A DNA stretch of 64,000 bases from Flavobacterium sp. TR2. Lineage in GTDB: Bacteria; Bacteroidota; Bacteroidia; Flavobacteriales; Flavobacteriaceae. Positions within the stretch are counted from its first letter, which is position 1. Each line of letters opens with the position of its first letter. Shown one piece after another: positions 35,724-44,643 of this stretch. A program made the translations under genes and the position numbers. The notes under the pieces were generated by a model, which was not told where the DNA came from, searched no databases, and was given only the letters and a program-made list of their open reading frames with translations. Location: NCBI RefSeq assembly GCF_025252405.1, contig NZ_CP104307.1:1240001-1304000 (forward strand). The letters run 5' to 3'.

Positions 35724-38501
35724 TTATCTAAATAAATTTTTGTCGAATACCATTCTAATTGCATCTGCATGACGGCGTTTAGCACGTGTGTAACTTCCAG
35801 ATGCAGGAGCAGAGTATGCTTTTAATGAAGCTAATCTCCATTTAACTAGATCAAAGTTCATTAGCATATAGCTGTAAGCCCCCATGTTTTTAGGTTCTTC
35901 TTGAGCCCAAACATAATCGTCGGCATTTGGATATTGTGCAATGATGGCTTTAATCTGTTCAACAGGGAAAGGGAATAATTGCTCGATACGAACAACTGCA
36001 ACGTCTTTTCTTCCGTTGTTTTCTCTTTCTGCAGTAATATCATAGTAGAATTTACCTGTAACGAAAACTAAAGTTTTAACATCTTTTTTGTTTACCGTAG
36101 TATCATCAATTGTTTCTTGGAAGCTTCCGTTTACTAAATCTTCAACTGGAGACACGCATCTTGGATCGCGCAGTAAACTTTTTGGAGTAAATACAACAAG
36201 CGGTTTACGGAAATTTGTTTTTAATTGTCTTCTTAATAAGTGGAAGAAGTTAGCAGGAGTTGTACAGTCTGCAACATACATATTATGTCTAGCACAAAGC
36301 TGCAAGTAACGCTCCATTCTTGCAGAAGAGTGCTCGGCACCTTGCCCTTCGTATCCGTGAGGCAATAAAAGAACGATACCGTTTTGGTTGTTCCATTTGT
36401 CTTCACCACAAGAAATGTATTGGTCAATCATAATTTGAGCTCCGTTAGAGAAGTCTCCAAATTGTGCTTCCCAAATAGTCAAAGCTTTTGGACTTGCCAA
36501 TGCATATCCGTAATCAAAACCTAAAACGCCGTACTCAGATAAGTGAGAGTTGTAAACATTAAAGTTTCCTTTTTTGTCTTCAAGGCTGTTGATTAAGATT
36601 ACTTCTTCTTCAGAATCTTCAACTTTAACAACAGCGTGACGGTGAGAGAAAGTTCCTCTTTCTACGTCTTGTCCAGAAATACGAACATCAAAACCTTCTT
36701 GCAATAAAGATCCGTATGCTAAATGTTCAGCCATTCCCCAATCTAAAAGATTAGTTTCGAAGAACATTGTTTTTCTGTCGTTGATTAATTTTTGAATTTT
36801 ACTGATGAATTTTTTGTCTTCAGGTAAATTAGAAATAGCATTTGCAATTTGAGTTAATTTTTCTTTTGGATAAGAAGTATCAACTTTTTGAAGCATTTGC
36901 GTGTCTGTAACCTGAACAAAACCTTCCCATTCGTTTTTCATGAATGGAGTAATGATGGTCAAATCTTTTTTGCGAGAAGCTTCTAAATTCTCCTCTAATT
37001 TAGATTTGTATTGTTTTTCTAAAGCATTTACATAAGAAGCATCGATTACACCGTCAGAAAGTAATTTCTCAGCGTAGATGTCTCTTGGGTTTTTATGTTT
37101 AGCAATGATTTTGTATAAAACAGGCTGAGTAAAACGTGGCTCATCACCTTCGTTGTGTCCGTATTTTCTATATCCTAATAAATCGATAAAAACGTCACGT
37201 CCAAATTGCATTCTGTAGTCTAATGCAAAAGATACAGCATGGACAACAGCCTCAGCATCGTCAGCATTTACGTGTAATACTGGAGAAAGCGTTACTTTGG
37301 CAACGTCTGTACAGTAAGTAGAAGAACGAGCGTCTAAGTAGTTTGTTGTAAATCCAACCTGGTTATTGATTACGATATGGATTGTACCGCCAGTTTTGTA
37401 TCCGTCCAATAAAGACATTTGAATGATTTCATACAAAATACCTTGACCGGCAATAGCAGCATCACCGTGAACAGCAATTGGCAATACTTTTGAAATGTTT
37501 TCTGGGAAATGTCTTTCTTGTTTTGCTCTTGTGATACCTTCAATTACAGCTCCAACAGTTTCTAAGTGAGAAGGGTTTGGTGCTAAATTGATGTTGATGC
37601 TTTTTCCAGATCTTGTTTTTCTGTCCGCAGTAAGACCTAAGTGGTATTTTACGTCACCGTCAAAATACTCTTGATCGTAGTCTTTTCCGTCAAACTCACC
37701 AAAGATGTCTTGAGTTGATTTTCCGAAGATGTTTGCCAAAACGTTCAAACGCCCACGGTGAGCCATTCCCATTACGAATTGTTCAACACCTTTATCAGCA
37801 GCTTGCTCGATCAAAGCGTCAAGAGCTGGGATGATAGATTCTCCACCTTCTAATGAGAAACGTTTTTGTCCAACATATTTAGTATGAAGGAAATTCTCAA
37901 AAGAAACAGCTTCGTTTAATTTATTTAAGATTGTTTTCTTTTCGTCTGAAGAGAAATTAGGCTGATTTGTATTTACAGATAATTTGTCCTGAATCCATTT
38001 TACAACATTAGGATTTCTGATGTACATATACTCAATACCAATATGCTGGCAGTAAATAGCTTTTAGACGATTTACGATATCCTGCAATGAAGAAGGAGCC
38101 ATGCCGATTGTTTGAGCTGCATCAAAAACTGTTGAAAGATCTGCTGTAGATAATCCGAAGTTTTCAATATCCAAAGTTGGAGATGAAGTTCTACGGTCAC
38201 GAACAGGATTTGTTTTCGTGAATAAATGCCCGCGCGTACGGTATCCGTCAATTAATTTAAGAACATTAAATTCTTTCTTTAGTTTTTCAGAAATCTGACT
38301 GTAATCTGTGTTATCGCTAGTCACGTACTCAACGATCGTTTGCACAGGATTTTCGTCATTATAAGTCGTTTGTCCAAAGTCAAAACCTTGAAAAAAACTT
38401 CTCCAGCTAGGCTCTACGCTGTCTGGGTTAACTAAATATTGATCGTATAATTGTGCAAAAAACTCAGTATGCGCTGCGTTTAAAAATGAAAACCTATCCA
38501 T
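35724..38501 (-). CDS. sucA: 2-oxoglutarate dehydrogenase E1 component
   Basis: 925 residues, thiamine-diphosphate enzyme. N-terminal motif FLNAAHTEFFAQLYDQYLVNPDSV is the conserved E1o start; ThDP-binding HGDAAIAGQG, then NNQVGFTT, and the C-terminal GYEGQGAEHSSARMERYLQL are intact. It decarboxylates 2-oxoglutarate and succinylates the lipoyl arm of SucB. Divergent from an outer-membrane protein gene. Confidence 0.97.
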   Translation of the reverse strand: MDRFSFLNAAHTEFFAQLYDQYLVNPDSVEPSWRSFFQGFDFGQTTYNDENPVQTIVEYVTSDNTDYSQISEKLKKEFNVLKLIDGYRTRGHLFTKTNPVRDRRTSSPTLDIENFGLSTADLSTVFDAAQTIGMAPSSLQDIVNRLKAIYCQHIGIEYMYIRNPNVVKWIQDKLSVNTNQPNFSSDEKKTILNKLNEAVSFENFLHTKYVGQKRFSLEGGESIIPALDALIEQAADKGVEQFVMGMAHRGRLNVLANIFGKSTQDIFGEFDGKDYDQEYFDGDVKYHLGLTADRKTRSGKSININLAPNPSHLETVGAVIEGITRAKQERHFPENISKVLPIAVHGDAAIAGQGILYEIIQMSLLDGYKTGGTIHIVINNQVGFTTNYLDARSSTYCTDVAKVTLSPVLHVNADDAEAVVHAVSFALDYRMQFGRDVFIDLLGYRKYGHNEGDEPRFTQPVLYKIIAKHKNPRDIYAEKLLSDGVIDASYVNALEKQYKSKLEENLEASRKKDLTIITPFMKNEWEGFVQVTDTQMLQKVDTSYPKEKLTQIANAISNLPEDKKFISKIQKLINDRKTMFFETNLLDWGMAEHLAYGSLLQEGFDVRISGQDVERGTFSHRHAVVKVEDSEEEVILINSLEDKKGNFNVYNSHLSEYGVLGFDYGYALASPKALTIWEAQFGDFSNGAQIMIDQYISCGEDKWNNQNGIVLLLPHGYEGQGAEHSSARMERYLQLCARHNMYVADCTTPANFFHLLRRQLKTNFRKPLVVFTPKSLLRDPRCVSPVEDLVNGSFQETIDDTTVNKKDVKTLVFVTGKFYYDITAERENNGRKDVAVVRIEQLFPFPVEQIKAIIAQYPNADDYVWAQEEPKNMGAYSYMLMNFDLVKWRLASLKAYSAPASGSYTRAKRRHADAIRMVFDKNLFR

Positions 38502-38538
38502 AATATGAGTGAATATACTTTTTTGTTATATAGAAAGG

Positions 38539-38546
38539 CAAAAGTA
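38539..38546 (-). promoter_or_regulatory. -7 element TACTTTTG of sucA
   Basis: Minus-strand TAnnTTTG match 37 bases before the sucA ATG; no TTG at the standard distance. Confidence 0.5.
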
Positions 38547-38572
38547 CAACAATCGCATTTATTTAAATCTTT

Positions 38573-38596
38573 TTTTTACGTACTTTTACGTAAAAA
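38573..38596. promoter_or_regulatory. Perfect 10-4-10 palindrome in the divergent sucA promoter region
   Basis: TTTTTACGTA-CTTT-TACGTAAAAA lies 26 bases upstream of the sucA -7 element and 23 bases before the divergent ATG at 38619. It could bind a regulator of both genes. Confidence 0.5.
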
Positions 38597-38618
38597 TTTG
38601 TTAAAATAAACGTTAACT

Positions 38619-39170
38619 ATGAATAAAATTCAATTTTCAATCGATTTCAGATATTTTTTTGTGATTTTGGCGGTCTTGTTTTCAAGTTATAGTATTGCGC
38701 AACAAAAATATGTCATAGACAATAGTAACCACTTTTGGGATAAAGTTCAATTTGGAGGCGGTCTAGGTCTCGGATTTGGTTCTGGATATACGAATATCTC
38801 AGTAATGCCAAGCGCCATTTATAATGTTAACGAAATTGTAGCAGTTGGAGCAGGTCTTCAATTTGGTTATTTATATCAAAAAAATTATTACGAATCGTTT
38901 GTTTATGGAGGGAGTTTTATCACACTTGTAAATCCGATTCCGCAACTGCAATTATCTGCAGAATTAGAGCAGGTTAGAGTGGATACCGATTATGAAGAAA
39001 ACTACTATCATCCAGGTTTTTCAGATGCTTACTGGAATACAGCTCTATATCTAGGAGCAGGTTACAGAACCGGAAGCGTTACAATTGGAGCCCGTTACGA
39101 TGTTTTGTATAATCCTAATAAAAGTCTCTACGGCTCTGGATTTATGCCTTTTGTGAGGGTTTATTTCTAA
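38619..39170 (+). CDS. Small outer-membrane beta-barrel-like protein
   Basis: 183 residues. Signal peptide about 1-28 (ends YSIAQ). The mature protein alternates polar and hydrophobic residues in short Gly-rich strands (FGGGLGLGFGSG, AVGAGLQFGYLYQ, YLGAGYRTGSVTIGARYDVLY) and ends in an aromatic strand, FMPFVRVYF, typical of an outer-membrane barrel. Function unknown. Similar flavobacterial proteins are sometimes mislabelled as ketoglutarate enzymes because they neighbour sucA; the sequence gives no support for an enzyme. Confidence 0.8.
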   Translation: MNKIQFSIDFRYFFVILAVLFSSYSIAQQKYVIDNSNHFWDKVQFGGGLGLGFGSGYTNISVMPSAIYNVNEIVAVGAGLQFGYLYQKNYYESFVYGGSFITLVNPIPQLQLSAELEQVRVDTDYEENYYHPGFSDAYWNTALYLGAGYRTGSVTIGARYDVLYNPNKSLYGSGFMPFVRVYF

Positions 39171-39276
39171 AGGTTCAAAGGCTCATAGTAGCAAAGGTTC
39201 AAAGGTTGAAAATAGAATGAATTTGTACGCGAAATTATAAAGGCTTTGTCGCTTTGCAACTTTGTAACTCTGTACC
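39171..39276. repeat. Mirrored octamer element between convergent genes
   Basis: Left arm: 8-nt units AAAGGCTC, ATAGTAGC, AAAGGTTC, AAAGGTTG (39177-39208), preceded by an AAAGGTTC overlapping the stop codon. Right arm: CTTTGTCG, CTTTGCAA, CTTTGTAA, CTCTGTAC (39244-39275), inverted relative to the left. It occupies the whole gap. Confidence 0.8.
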
Positions 39277-39277
39277 T

Positions 39278-39631
39278 CTACTTATAATAATTCCTAAACC
39301 AAACCTTCTGCCATTCTCTTTTTAAAATCAAAAAGGAAACCTGTTCGGTCAGAATTACCAAATCTGAACCGTCTAATTGTTTGATTTCATTTTCGGGAAC
39401 GTCAATGATGTAGAGTAGATTTAAATATTCAGCAAATTTGTACTGAATCATTCGGTAGATTTTTTCGTGAAGCTGGATTTTTAATTCGTCTGGCGAGATG
39501 CTTAACGGAAAATCGATTCCTTCATTGGCCAGATTAAAATCTTTATTAAGCTGTTCAATAAGGCTCAGATACAAAGTCTCTGCCTGCGCTTGCGCTAATA
39601 GTGATTCGGTATTTGCTGGTGCTACAAACAT
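39278..39631 (-). CDS. Conserved hypothetical protein
   Basis: 117 residues, soluble, no signal peptide, predicted mainly helical and acidic (DELKIQLHEKIYRMIQYKF, VPENEIKQLDGSDLVILTEQ). No recognised domain. It lies 39 bases after the polyprenyl synthetase gene on the same strand, so it is probably its operon partner. The coherent composition and closeness to its neighbour support a real gene. Confidence 0.75.
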   Translation of the reverse strand: MFVAPANTESLLAQAQAETLYLSLIEQLNKDFNLANEGIDFPLSISPDELKIQLHEKIYRMIQYKFAEYLNLLYIIDVPENEIKQLDGSDLVILTEQVSFLILKREWQKVWFRNYYK

Positions 39632-39670
39632 GAGATTTTAGATTTTTTACTGAATACTTTTTACTGAAAA

Positions 39671-40645
39671 CTAAACTTTACGTCCCATTAAATTTTCTCC
39701 GAAAGTTCTCAAAACGTTTTTCTTTTCATCGCTGATTTCCATTTTTTCTAACGTTTCGAAAGCTTTAAAAGTATACATTTCGATAGCCTCTTGAGTAGCT
39801 TTTGATGCTCCAGATTCGTTAAAAATGGTTTTAGCAGTTTCTATTTTTTCTGAATTGTCTTCTAATTGTAGCGTAAATAATTTTTCTAATTCTGAAGCTT
39901 TTTCCTCAGTAGAAAATTCTAAGGCTTTTAGATACAAATAGGTTTTTTTGTTTTCTATAATATCTCCTCCAACTTGTTTTCCAAAAGTTTCTGGGTCGCC
40001 AAAAGCATCTAGATAATCGTCTTGAAGCTGGAAAGCCAATCCTAAATTAAGTCCGAAATCATAAATTAAATCAGCTTCTTTTTCAGAAGTTTTAGCTACA
40101 ATTGCGCCCATTTTCATGGCAGCCGCGACCAAAACAGCTGTTTTGTATTCAATCATTTTAAGATATTGCGGAATCGTAACATCTTTACGAGTCTCAAAAT
40201 CTACATCCCATTGCTGTCCTTCGCAAACTTCAAGTGCTGTTTTGCTGAATAATTTGGCAAGATTTCTAAAAACAATTGGCTCATATTGTTCAAAATACTG
40301 ATAAGCCAAAATCAGCATGGCATCTCCAGAGAGAATACCAGTGTTTAAATTCCATTTTTCATGCACGGTAATTTGTCCTCTTCTTAGGGGCGCATCGTCC
40401 ATAATATCGTCGTGAACCAGCGAAAAGTTATGAAAAACTTCAACCGCCATTGCTGCCGGAAGTGCAATCGTATAATCAGTGTCAAAAACCTCTGCAGCCA
40501 TTAAAGTTAAAACGGGACGGATGCGTTTTCCGCCAAGTCCTAAAATGTATTCTATAGGTTCGTAAAGATTTTTAGGTTCTTTATGTATGTTTTGGCTTTG
40601 TAGATAATTGATAAAAAAATCTTGGTACTGACTTATATCGTGCAT
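39671..40645 (-). CDS. Polyprenyl (trans-isoprenyl) diphosphate synthase
   Basis: 324 residues from MHDISQYQDF; the upstream ATG at 40678 overlaps the -7 box. Two Asp-rich motifs bind Mg-diphosphate: FARM DDIMDDAPLRR and SARM DDYLDAFGD; the GKRIRPVL and DVTIPQYLKMIEYKTA segments are typical. It condenses isopentenyl diphosphate with allylic diphosphates to make C15-C40 chains, for quinone side chains or carotenoids; chain length cannot be read with certainty. Confidence 0.93.
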   Translation of the reverse strand: MHDISQYQDFFINYLQSQNIHKEPKNLYEPIEYILGLGGKRIRPVLTLMAAEVFDTDYTIALPAAMAVEVFHNFSLVHDDIMDDAPLRRGQITVHEKWNLNTGILSGDAMLILAYQYFEQYEPIVFRNLAKLFSKTALEVCEGQQWDVDFETRKDVTIPQYLKMIEYKTAVLVAAAMKMGAIVAKTSEKEADLIYDFGLNLGLAFQLQDDYLDAFGDPETFGKQVGGDIIENKKTYLYLKALEFSTEEKASELEKLFTLQLEDNSEKIETAKTIFNESGASKATQEAIEMYTFKAFETLEKMEISDEKKNVLRTFGENLMGRKV

Positions 40646-40667
40646 AATAAATTCTGATTTCGTGCCC

Positions 40668-40675
40668 CAAAGATA
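40668..40675 (-). promoter_or_regulatory. -7 element TATCTTTG
   Basis: Exact TAnnTTTG on the minus strand, 22 bases before the polyprenyl synthase ATG; no TTG at standard spacing. Confidence 0.55.
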
Positions 40676-40786
40676 CAATTCAAATATGAATTTCTACGGA
40701 TGAAATGTTAAAAGCGTAAAGGCCTTTTAAAAAGGAGGTTTCACCTTTCTCATTTTTAATATGTTAAAAAAAAATCCAAAAAACTT

Positions 40787-40814
40787 GGAAACTTTTTTGG
40801 TATTCAGAGTTTCC
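40787..40814. promoter_or_regulatory. TetR-type operator 1 (GGAAACT-N14-AGTTTCC)
   Basis: 28-bp inverted repeat with arms 40787-40793 and 40808-40814. It encloses the -33 TTG and ends 4 bases before the -7 of the yceI promoter, so occupancy would block RNA polymerase. Confidence 0.8.
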
Positions 40815-40826
40815 TGTCTATATTTG
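40797..40826 (+). promoter_or_regulatory. yceI promoter TTG-N19-TATATTTG
   Basis: TTG 40797-40799, TATATTTG 40819-40826, spacer exactly 19. Excellent match to the Flavobacterium consensus, 85 bases before the ATG. Confidence 0.88.
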
Positions 40827-40838
40827 CAGCGTTGAAAT

Positions 40839-40866
40839 GGAAACTTATAACACTGTAAAAGTTTCC
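40839..40866. promoter_or_regulatory. TetR-type operator 2 (GGAAACT-N14-AGTTTCC)
   Basis: Second copy with identical arm sequences and spacing (40839-40845, 40860-40866), at the start of the transcribed region of yceI, 52 bases from operator 1. Confidence 0.8.
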
Positions 40867-40911
40867 GTAAGAAGTTTTAATGATTTGTAAAATCAATTAA
40901 ATCAAGTATTT

Positions 40912-41433
40912 ATGAAAACAAAATGGACCTTAGATTCTAGTCAGTCAGATGTTTTATTAAAAATGAGACGATCAAGAACTGCTTATTTGGGAGGAGACTC
41001 AAATAAATTTGATGGGTATGTGAATATTGAAGACAATGAAATTGAAGATGCTTCGGTAGAATTCTCATTAGATATCAACAATAAAAATGAGAGTTTCCAA
41101 TCTATAGATGCTTATTTGCAGCTTCAGGACTTTTTTGAAGAAGATGAGCACCCTATTATCAGTTTCAAATCGACTTCATTTCAAAAAGTAAATCAGAACA
41201 TTAATTTCTTTAAAGGAGATTTAACTATAAAAGACATTACTAGAGTAGTTGAATTGGATGCTGAATTTCTAGGCGAGAATATTTATAACGGAGAAAAGAA
41301 AGTTGCTTTTGAAATAAAAGGCAATATCAAGCGTGAAGATTTTGGTCTAGATTACAGTTCCTTCAATCATAATTCTGGTGCAGCTTTAGGCAAAGACATT
41401 AAACTTATAGCAAATTTAGAATTTAGCATATAA
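40912..41433 (+). CDS. YceI family lipid-binding-like protein, cytoplasmic form
   Basis: 173 residues, a single YceI domain covering the protein: it starts WTLDSSQSDVLLKMR, has ASVEFSLDINNKN, the conserved DEHPIISFKSTSF strand, GDLTIKDITRVVEL and the C-terminal REDFGLDYSSF. The lipocalin-like barrel binds isoprenoid or amphipathic molecules in characterised relatives. There is no signal peptide, unlike E. coli YceI. It shares operators with the downstream TetR gene, linking it to the efflux pump regulon. Confidence 0.92.
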   Translation: MKTKWTLDSSQSDVLLKMRRSRTAYLGGDSNKFDGYVNIEDNEIEDASVEFSLDINNKNESFQSIDAYLQLQDFFEEDEHPIISFKSTSFQKVNQNINFFKGDLTIKDITRVVELDAEFLGENIYNGEKKVAFEIKGNIKREDFGLDYSSFNHNSGAALGKDIKLIANLEFSI

Positions 41434-41479
41434 ATCTTACTAAAAGAATAAATTAATGTAAAATTATTACAAATAAATC

Positions 41480-41507
41480 GGAAACTATTTTTTTGATTTT
41501 AGTTTCC
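41480..41507. promoter_or_regulatory. TetR-type operator 3 (GGAAACT-N14-AGTTTCC)
   Basis: Third identical-geometry copy (arms 41480-41486, 41501-41507), ending 4 bases before the -7 element of the tetR promoter, exactly as operator 1 does for yceI. Implies autoregulation. Confidence 0.82.
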
Positions 41508-41511
41508 AAAG

Positions 41512-41519
41512 TATATTTG
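41512..41519 (+). promoter_or_regulatory. tetR promoter -7 element TATATTTG
   Basis: Exact TAnnTTTG, 22 bases before the ATG; a TTG at 41493-41495 gives a spacer of 16. Confidence 0.65.
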
Positions 41520-41541
41520 TAAGGCAATTCGAGAATTTAAA

Positions 41542-42141
41542 ATGAAAGAGAAGATTATAGCAAAAGCAAGCGAGTTGTTTTTAAAGCTTGGTTTTAAGAG
41601 TGTTACAATGGATGATATTGCAGGTGAAATGTGTATTTCGAAAAAAACGATTTACAAATATTTCTGCAATAAGGAAGTTCTGATTGAAGAAAGCACTTCG
41701 ATGGTTCACAGACAAGTTCACGAAATTATGGATACCATTATCGCAAAGAATTTTAATGCTATTCATGAAAATTTTGAGATTAGAGAAATGTTTCGCGATA
41801 TGTTTAAAAACAACATAGATACATCGCCAATTTATCAGTTAAAAAAACACTATCCGGAGATTTATCAGAACATTTTGTCTATTGAAATTGACCAATGCAC
41901 ACAATGTTTTAGAGATAATATAGAGAAAGGAATTCGTGAAGGCCTTTATAGAAGTGATTTAAATGTAGAGGTTTACGTTAGATTTTATTACACTCTGATT
42001 TTTCATATAAACGAAAATACGGTTTCTGAAAGTGAAGCGCAAAGAATAGAGTTGGAAGCCTTAGAGTATCATACTCGTGCAATGGCAACTGAAAAAGGAG
42101 TAGAGGAATTAGAAAAACAATTAAAAAAAATTAGCAATTAA
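41542..42141 (+). CDS. TetR/AcrR family transcriptional regulator
   Basis: 199 residues. The N-terminal helix-turn-helix (about 5-50) reads KASELFLKLGFKSVTMDDIA, then SKKTIYKYFCNKEVLI, a standard TetR_N domain. The rest is an all-helical ligand-binding domain containing Cys residues (DQCTQCF). It probably represses its own operon and yceI by binding the three 28-bp palindromes upstream. Leads the TolC/adaptor/RND pump genes, 90 bases upstream of the first. Confidence 0.93.
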   Translation: MKEKIIAKASELFLKLGFKSVTMDDIAGEMCISKKTIYKYFCNKEVLIEESTSMVHRQVHEIMDTIIAKNFNAIHENFEIREMFRDMFKNNIDTSPIYQLKKHYPEIYQNILSIEIDQCTQCFRDNIEKGIREGLYRSDLNVEVYVRFYYTLIFHINENTVSESEAQRIELEALEYHTRAMATEKGVEELEKQLKKISN

Positions 42142-42231
42142 TTATCCAAATTGTCGTCATTTTTCTGTGAGAGTTGTAAAGGATGAAATGACGATGCCAT
42201 CTCAAATTTTTAAAATAAATATTAACTACTT

Positions 42232-43563
42232 ATGAAAAGAATCCTTCTTATAGTTTTGTGCACCATTGGCTTGTCTGTCAACGCACAAACCACTTTAACC
42301 CTGAAAGACGCTGTCAATTATGCGCTTCAAAATAAAGCTGACGCTAAAAAAGCTAAACTTCAGGTAGAAAATAGTGAGTATCAGATTCAGGAAATACGTT
42401 CGAGAGCTTTACCTCAAATTAGTGCCAACGGAAGTTTAACGTATAATCCCGTAATCCAGACAACGGTTATTGATGGAGCTGCATTTGGCGCGCCTGGAAC
42501 TACAATTCAGGCTGCATTTGGTCAAAAATGGACTTCAACAGGAGGGATTTCTTTGACTCAAGCATTATTTGACCAATCTGTTTTTACAGGTTTAAGAGCA
42601 GCAAAAACTACTCGCGAGTTTTATCAAATAAATGACCAATTGACAGAAGAACAAGTTATTGAGAGAGTTGCAAATAATTACTATTCTGTTTATGTGCAAA
42701 AAGAAAGACTTATTCTTTTGGACAGCAACTACGTAAATACGCAAAAAGTTCGTGATATTGTTCAAGGTCAGTTTGATAACGGTTTGGCTAAAAAAATTGA
42801 CTTAGACCGTATTATCGTAAAAATGTCTAACATTGATACAGATCGTCAGCAGGTTAAAAACCAGATTGAGTTACAGGAAAATGCATTAAAGTTTTATATG
42901 GGTATGCCTATAGAAACTCAAATCTCTATGCCAAAAGAAGAGTTTGAAGTTGTACCAGCAGCTTTAACACAAGAGCCAAATATTGAAAATAGAACAGAAT
43001 ATTTGCTTTTGAAAAAACAAGAAGAGCTTTTAGTATTCAATAAAAAAGCTGTCGAAGCAGGTTATTATCCTACACTTTCATTGTCTGCAGGTTATAATTA
43101 TATCGGACAAGGACCAGAAATGCCTTGGTTTGCAAAACCAGAAAAAGGAGTTTATTGGTCAGATTTCTCAGCTATCGCTTTAAACTTGCACGTGCCAATT
43201 TTTACAGGTTTCGGAACTCGTGCAAAAGTTAGACAGGCCGATGTTCAAATTAGAGAATTGCAAGAAGATATCAAAGACACTAAACTTTCTCTTGATTTGG
43301 ATTATAGAAATGCAATGACCCAGATTAATAATAACCTTGTTACTATTGAAAATCAGAGAGAAAATATGCGTTTAGCATTAGAAATTCTAAGCAATACCAA
43401 AAACAATTATCTTCAGGGGTTAGCATCTTTAACAGATTTGCTTGACGCAGAAAATGCATCGCTTGAAGCTCAGAATAACTTTACCAGAGCAGTTTTAAAT
43501 TATAAAATTGCCGAAATATCTCTAATCAAATCGAAAGGCGAACTAAAATCTCTTACTAAATAA
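42232..43563 (+). CDS. TolC family outer-membrane efflux protein
   Basis: 443 residues. Signal peptide 1-19 (ends VNAQ). Two OEP repeats of long coiled helices: about 25-210 (LKDAVNYALQNKADAKKAKLQVENS) and about 230-440 (GYYPTLSLSAGYNYIG, LASLTDLLDAENASLEAQNNF). It forms the trimeric outer-membrane duct of the pump encoded by the next two genes. Confidence 0.95.
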   Translation: MKRILLIVLCTIGLSVNAQTTLTLKDAVNYALQNKADAKKAKLQVENSEYQIQEIRSRALPQISANGSLTYNPVIQTTVIDGAAFGAPGTTIQAAFGQKWTSTGGISLTQALFDQSVFTGLRAAKTTREFYQINDQLTEEQVIERVANNYYSVYVQKERLILLDSNYVNTQKVRDIVQGQFDNGLAKKIDLDRIIVKMSNIDTDRQQVKNQIELQENALKFYMGMPIETQISMPKEEFEVVPAALTQEPNIENRTEYLLLKKQEELLVFNKKAVEAGYYPTLSLSAGYNYIGQGPEMPWFAKPEKGVYWSDFSAIALNLHVPIFTGFGTRAKVRQADVQIRELQEDIKDTKLSLDLDYRNAMTQINNNLVTIENQRENMRLALEILSNTKNNYLQGLASLTDLLDAENASLEAQNNFTRAVLNYKIAEISLIKSKGELKSLTK

Positions 43564-43575
43564 CAAATTATTACA

Positions 43576-44643
43576 ATGAAGAAAATAATTATAACAATCG
43601 TAATCATAGTCGTGGCTTTTGTCGGGATTAACTACATTCTAAATAAGAACAAAGCAGAAAATGAAGCAAAAACTGCCATTGTAGCAGAAAAAAATGCAGC
43701 AGTTTCTGTAAAAGTAGCAACAGTAAAAACAGAAGACGTAAACTTGGCTTTTACTGCTAACGGAAACTTTGTGCCAATTCAGGAATTGACTTTCTCTGCT
43801 GAAAAATCTGGAAAAGTAATTAGTGTTTTAGTAAAAGAAGGTGACTATGTAAAAGTAGGGCAGACTCTTTTAACGGTAAGAGGAGACGTTATCAACGTAA
43901 ACGCTCAGGCAGCTGAAGCAGCATATCAAAATGCAAAATCAGATTATGCTAGATACGAAAATGCTTTTAAAACAGGCGGTGTTACAAAACAGCAATTAGA
44001 TCAGGCAAAATTGGCTTTGACTAATGCTCAATCTAATTATACTCAAGCAAAAATCAATGTTGGAGATACAAGAGTAAAAGCGCCAATTAACGGATACATC
44101 AATAAAAAATATATCGAACCAGGTTCTATTTTAGCCGGAATGCCTGCAACAGCATTATTTGATATTGTAAATGTTTCTAAATTAAAATTGAATGTTACTG
44201 TAAACGAAACTCAAGTAGCAAGCTTAAAATTAGGAAGTACAGTAAATATTACTGCAAGCGTTTATCCTGACAAAACTTTCTCAGGAAAAATTACTTTCAT
44301 CGCTGCAAAAGCAGATGCGTCTTTAAATTTCCCTGTAGAAATTGAAATTACAAATAATGCGAGCAACGACTTAAAAGCGGGTATGTACGGAACTGCAACT
44401 TTCGGTTCTACAAACCAAAAACAAAACTTAAAAGTGGTTCCTAGAAATGCATTTGTTGGTAGTGTGAGCAGTAACGAAATTTTTGTTGTAGAAAACGGCA
44501 TTGCTAAATTGAAAAAAGTAGTAGCTGGAAGAATTTTAGGAGATAAAGTTGAAATCATCAGCGGTTTAAATGACGGAGAAACTGTTATTGTTACAGGTCA
44601 AATCAACCTACAAGACGGAAATACAGTAGAAATTATTAAATAA
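43576..44643 (+). CDS. RND efflux pump periplasmic adaptor subunit
   Basis: 355 residues. N-terminal TM/signal anchor 1-24; lipoyl-like half motif SAEKSGKVISVLVKEGDYVK; alpha-hairpin about 105-145; second lipoyl half with DTRVKAPINGYINKKYIEPGSIL; beta-barrel domain and membrane-proximal domain to the end. Links the RND transporter to TolC. Starts 12 bases after the TolC gene. Confidence 0.95.
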   Translation: MKKIIITIVIIVVAFVGINYILNKNKAENEAKTAIVAEKNAAVSVKVATVKTEDVNLAFTANGNFVPIQELTFSAEKSGKVISVLVKEGDYVKVGQTLLTVRGDVINVNAQAAEAAYQNAKSDYARYENAFKTGGVTKQQLDQAKLALTNAQSNYTQAKINVGDTRVKAPINGYINKKYIEPGSILAGMPATALFDIVNVSKLKLNVTVNETQVASLKLGSTVNITASVYPDKTFSGKITFIAAKADASLNFPVEIEITNNASNDLKAGMYGTATFGSTNQKQNLKVVPRNAFVGSVSSNEIFVVENGIAKLKKVVAGRILGDKVEIISGLNDGETVIVTGQINLQDGNTVEIIK

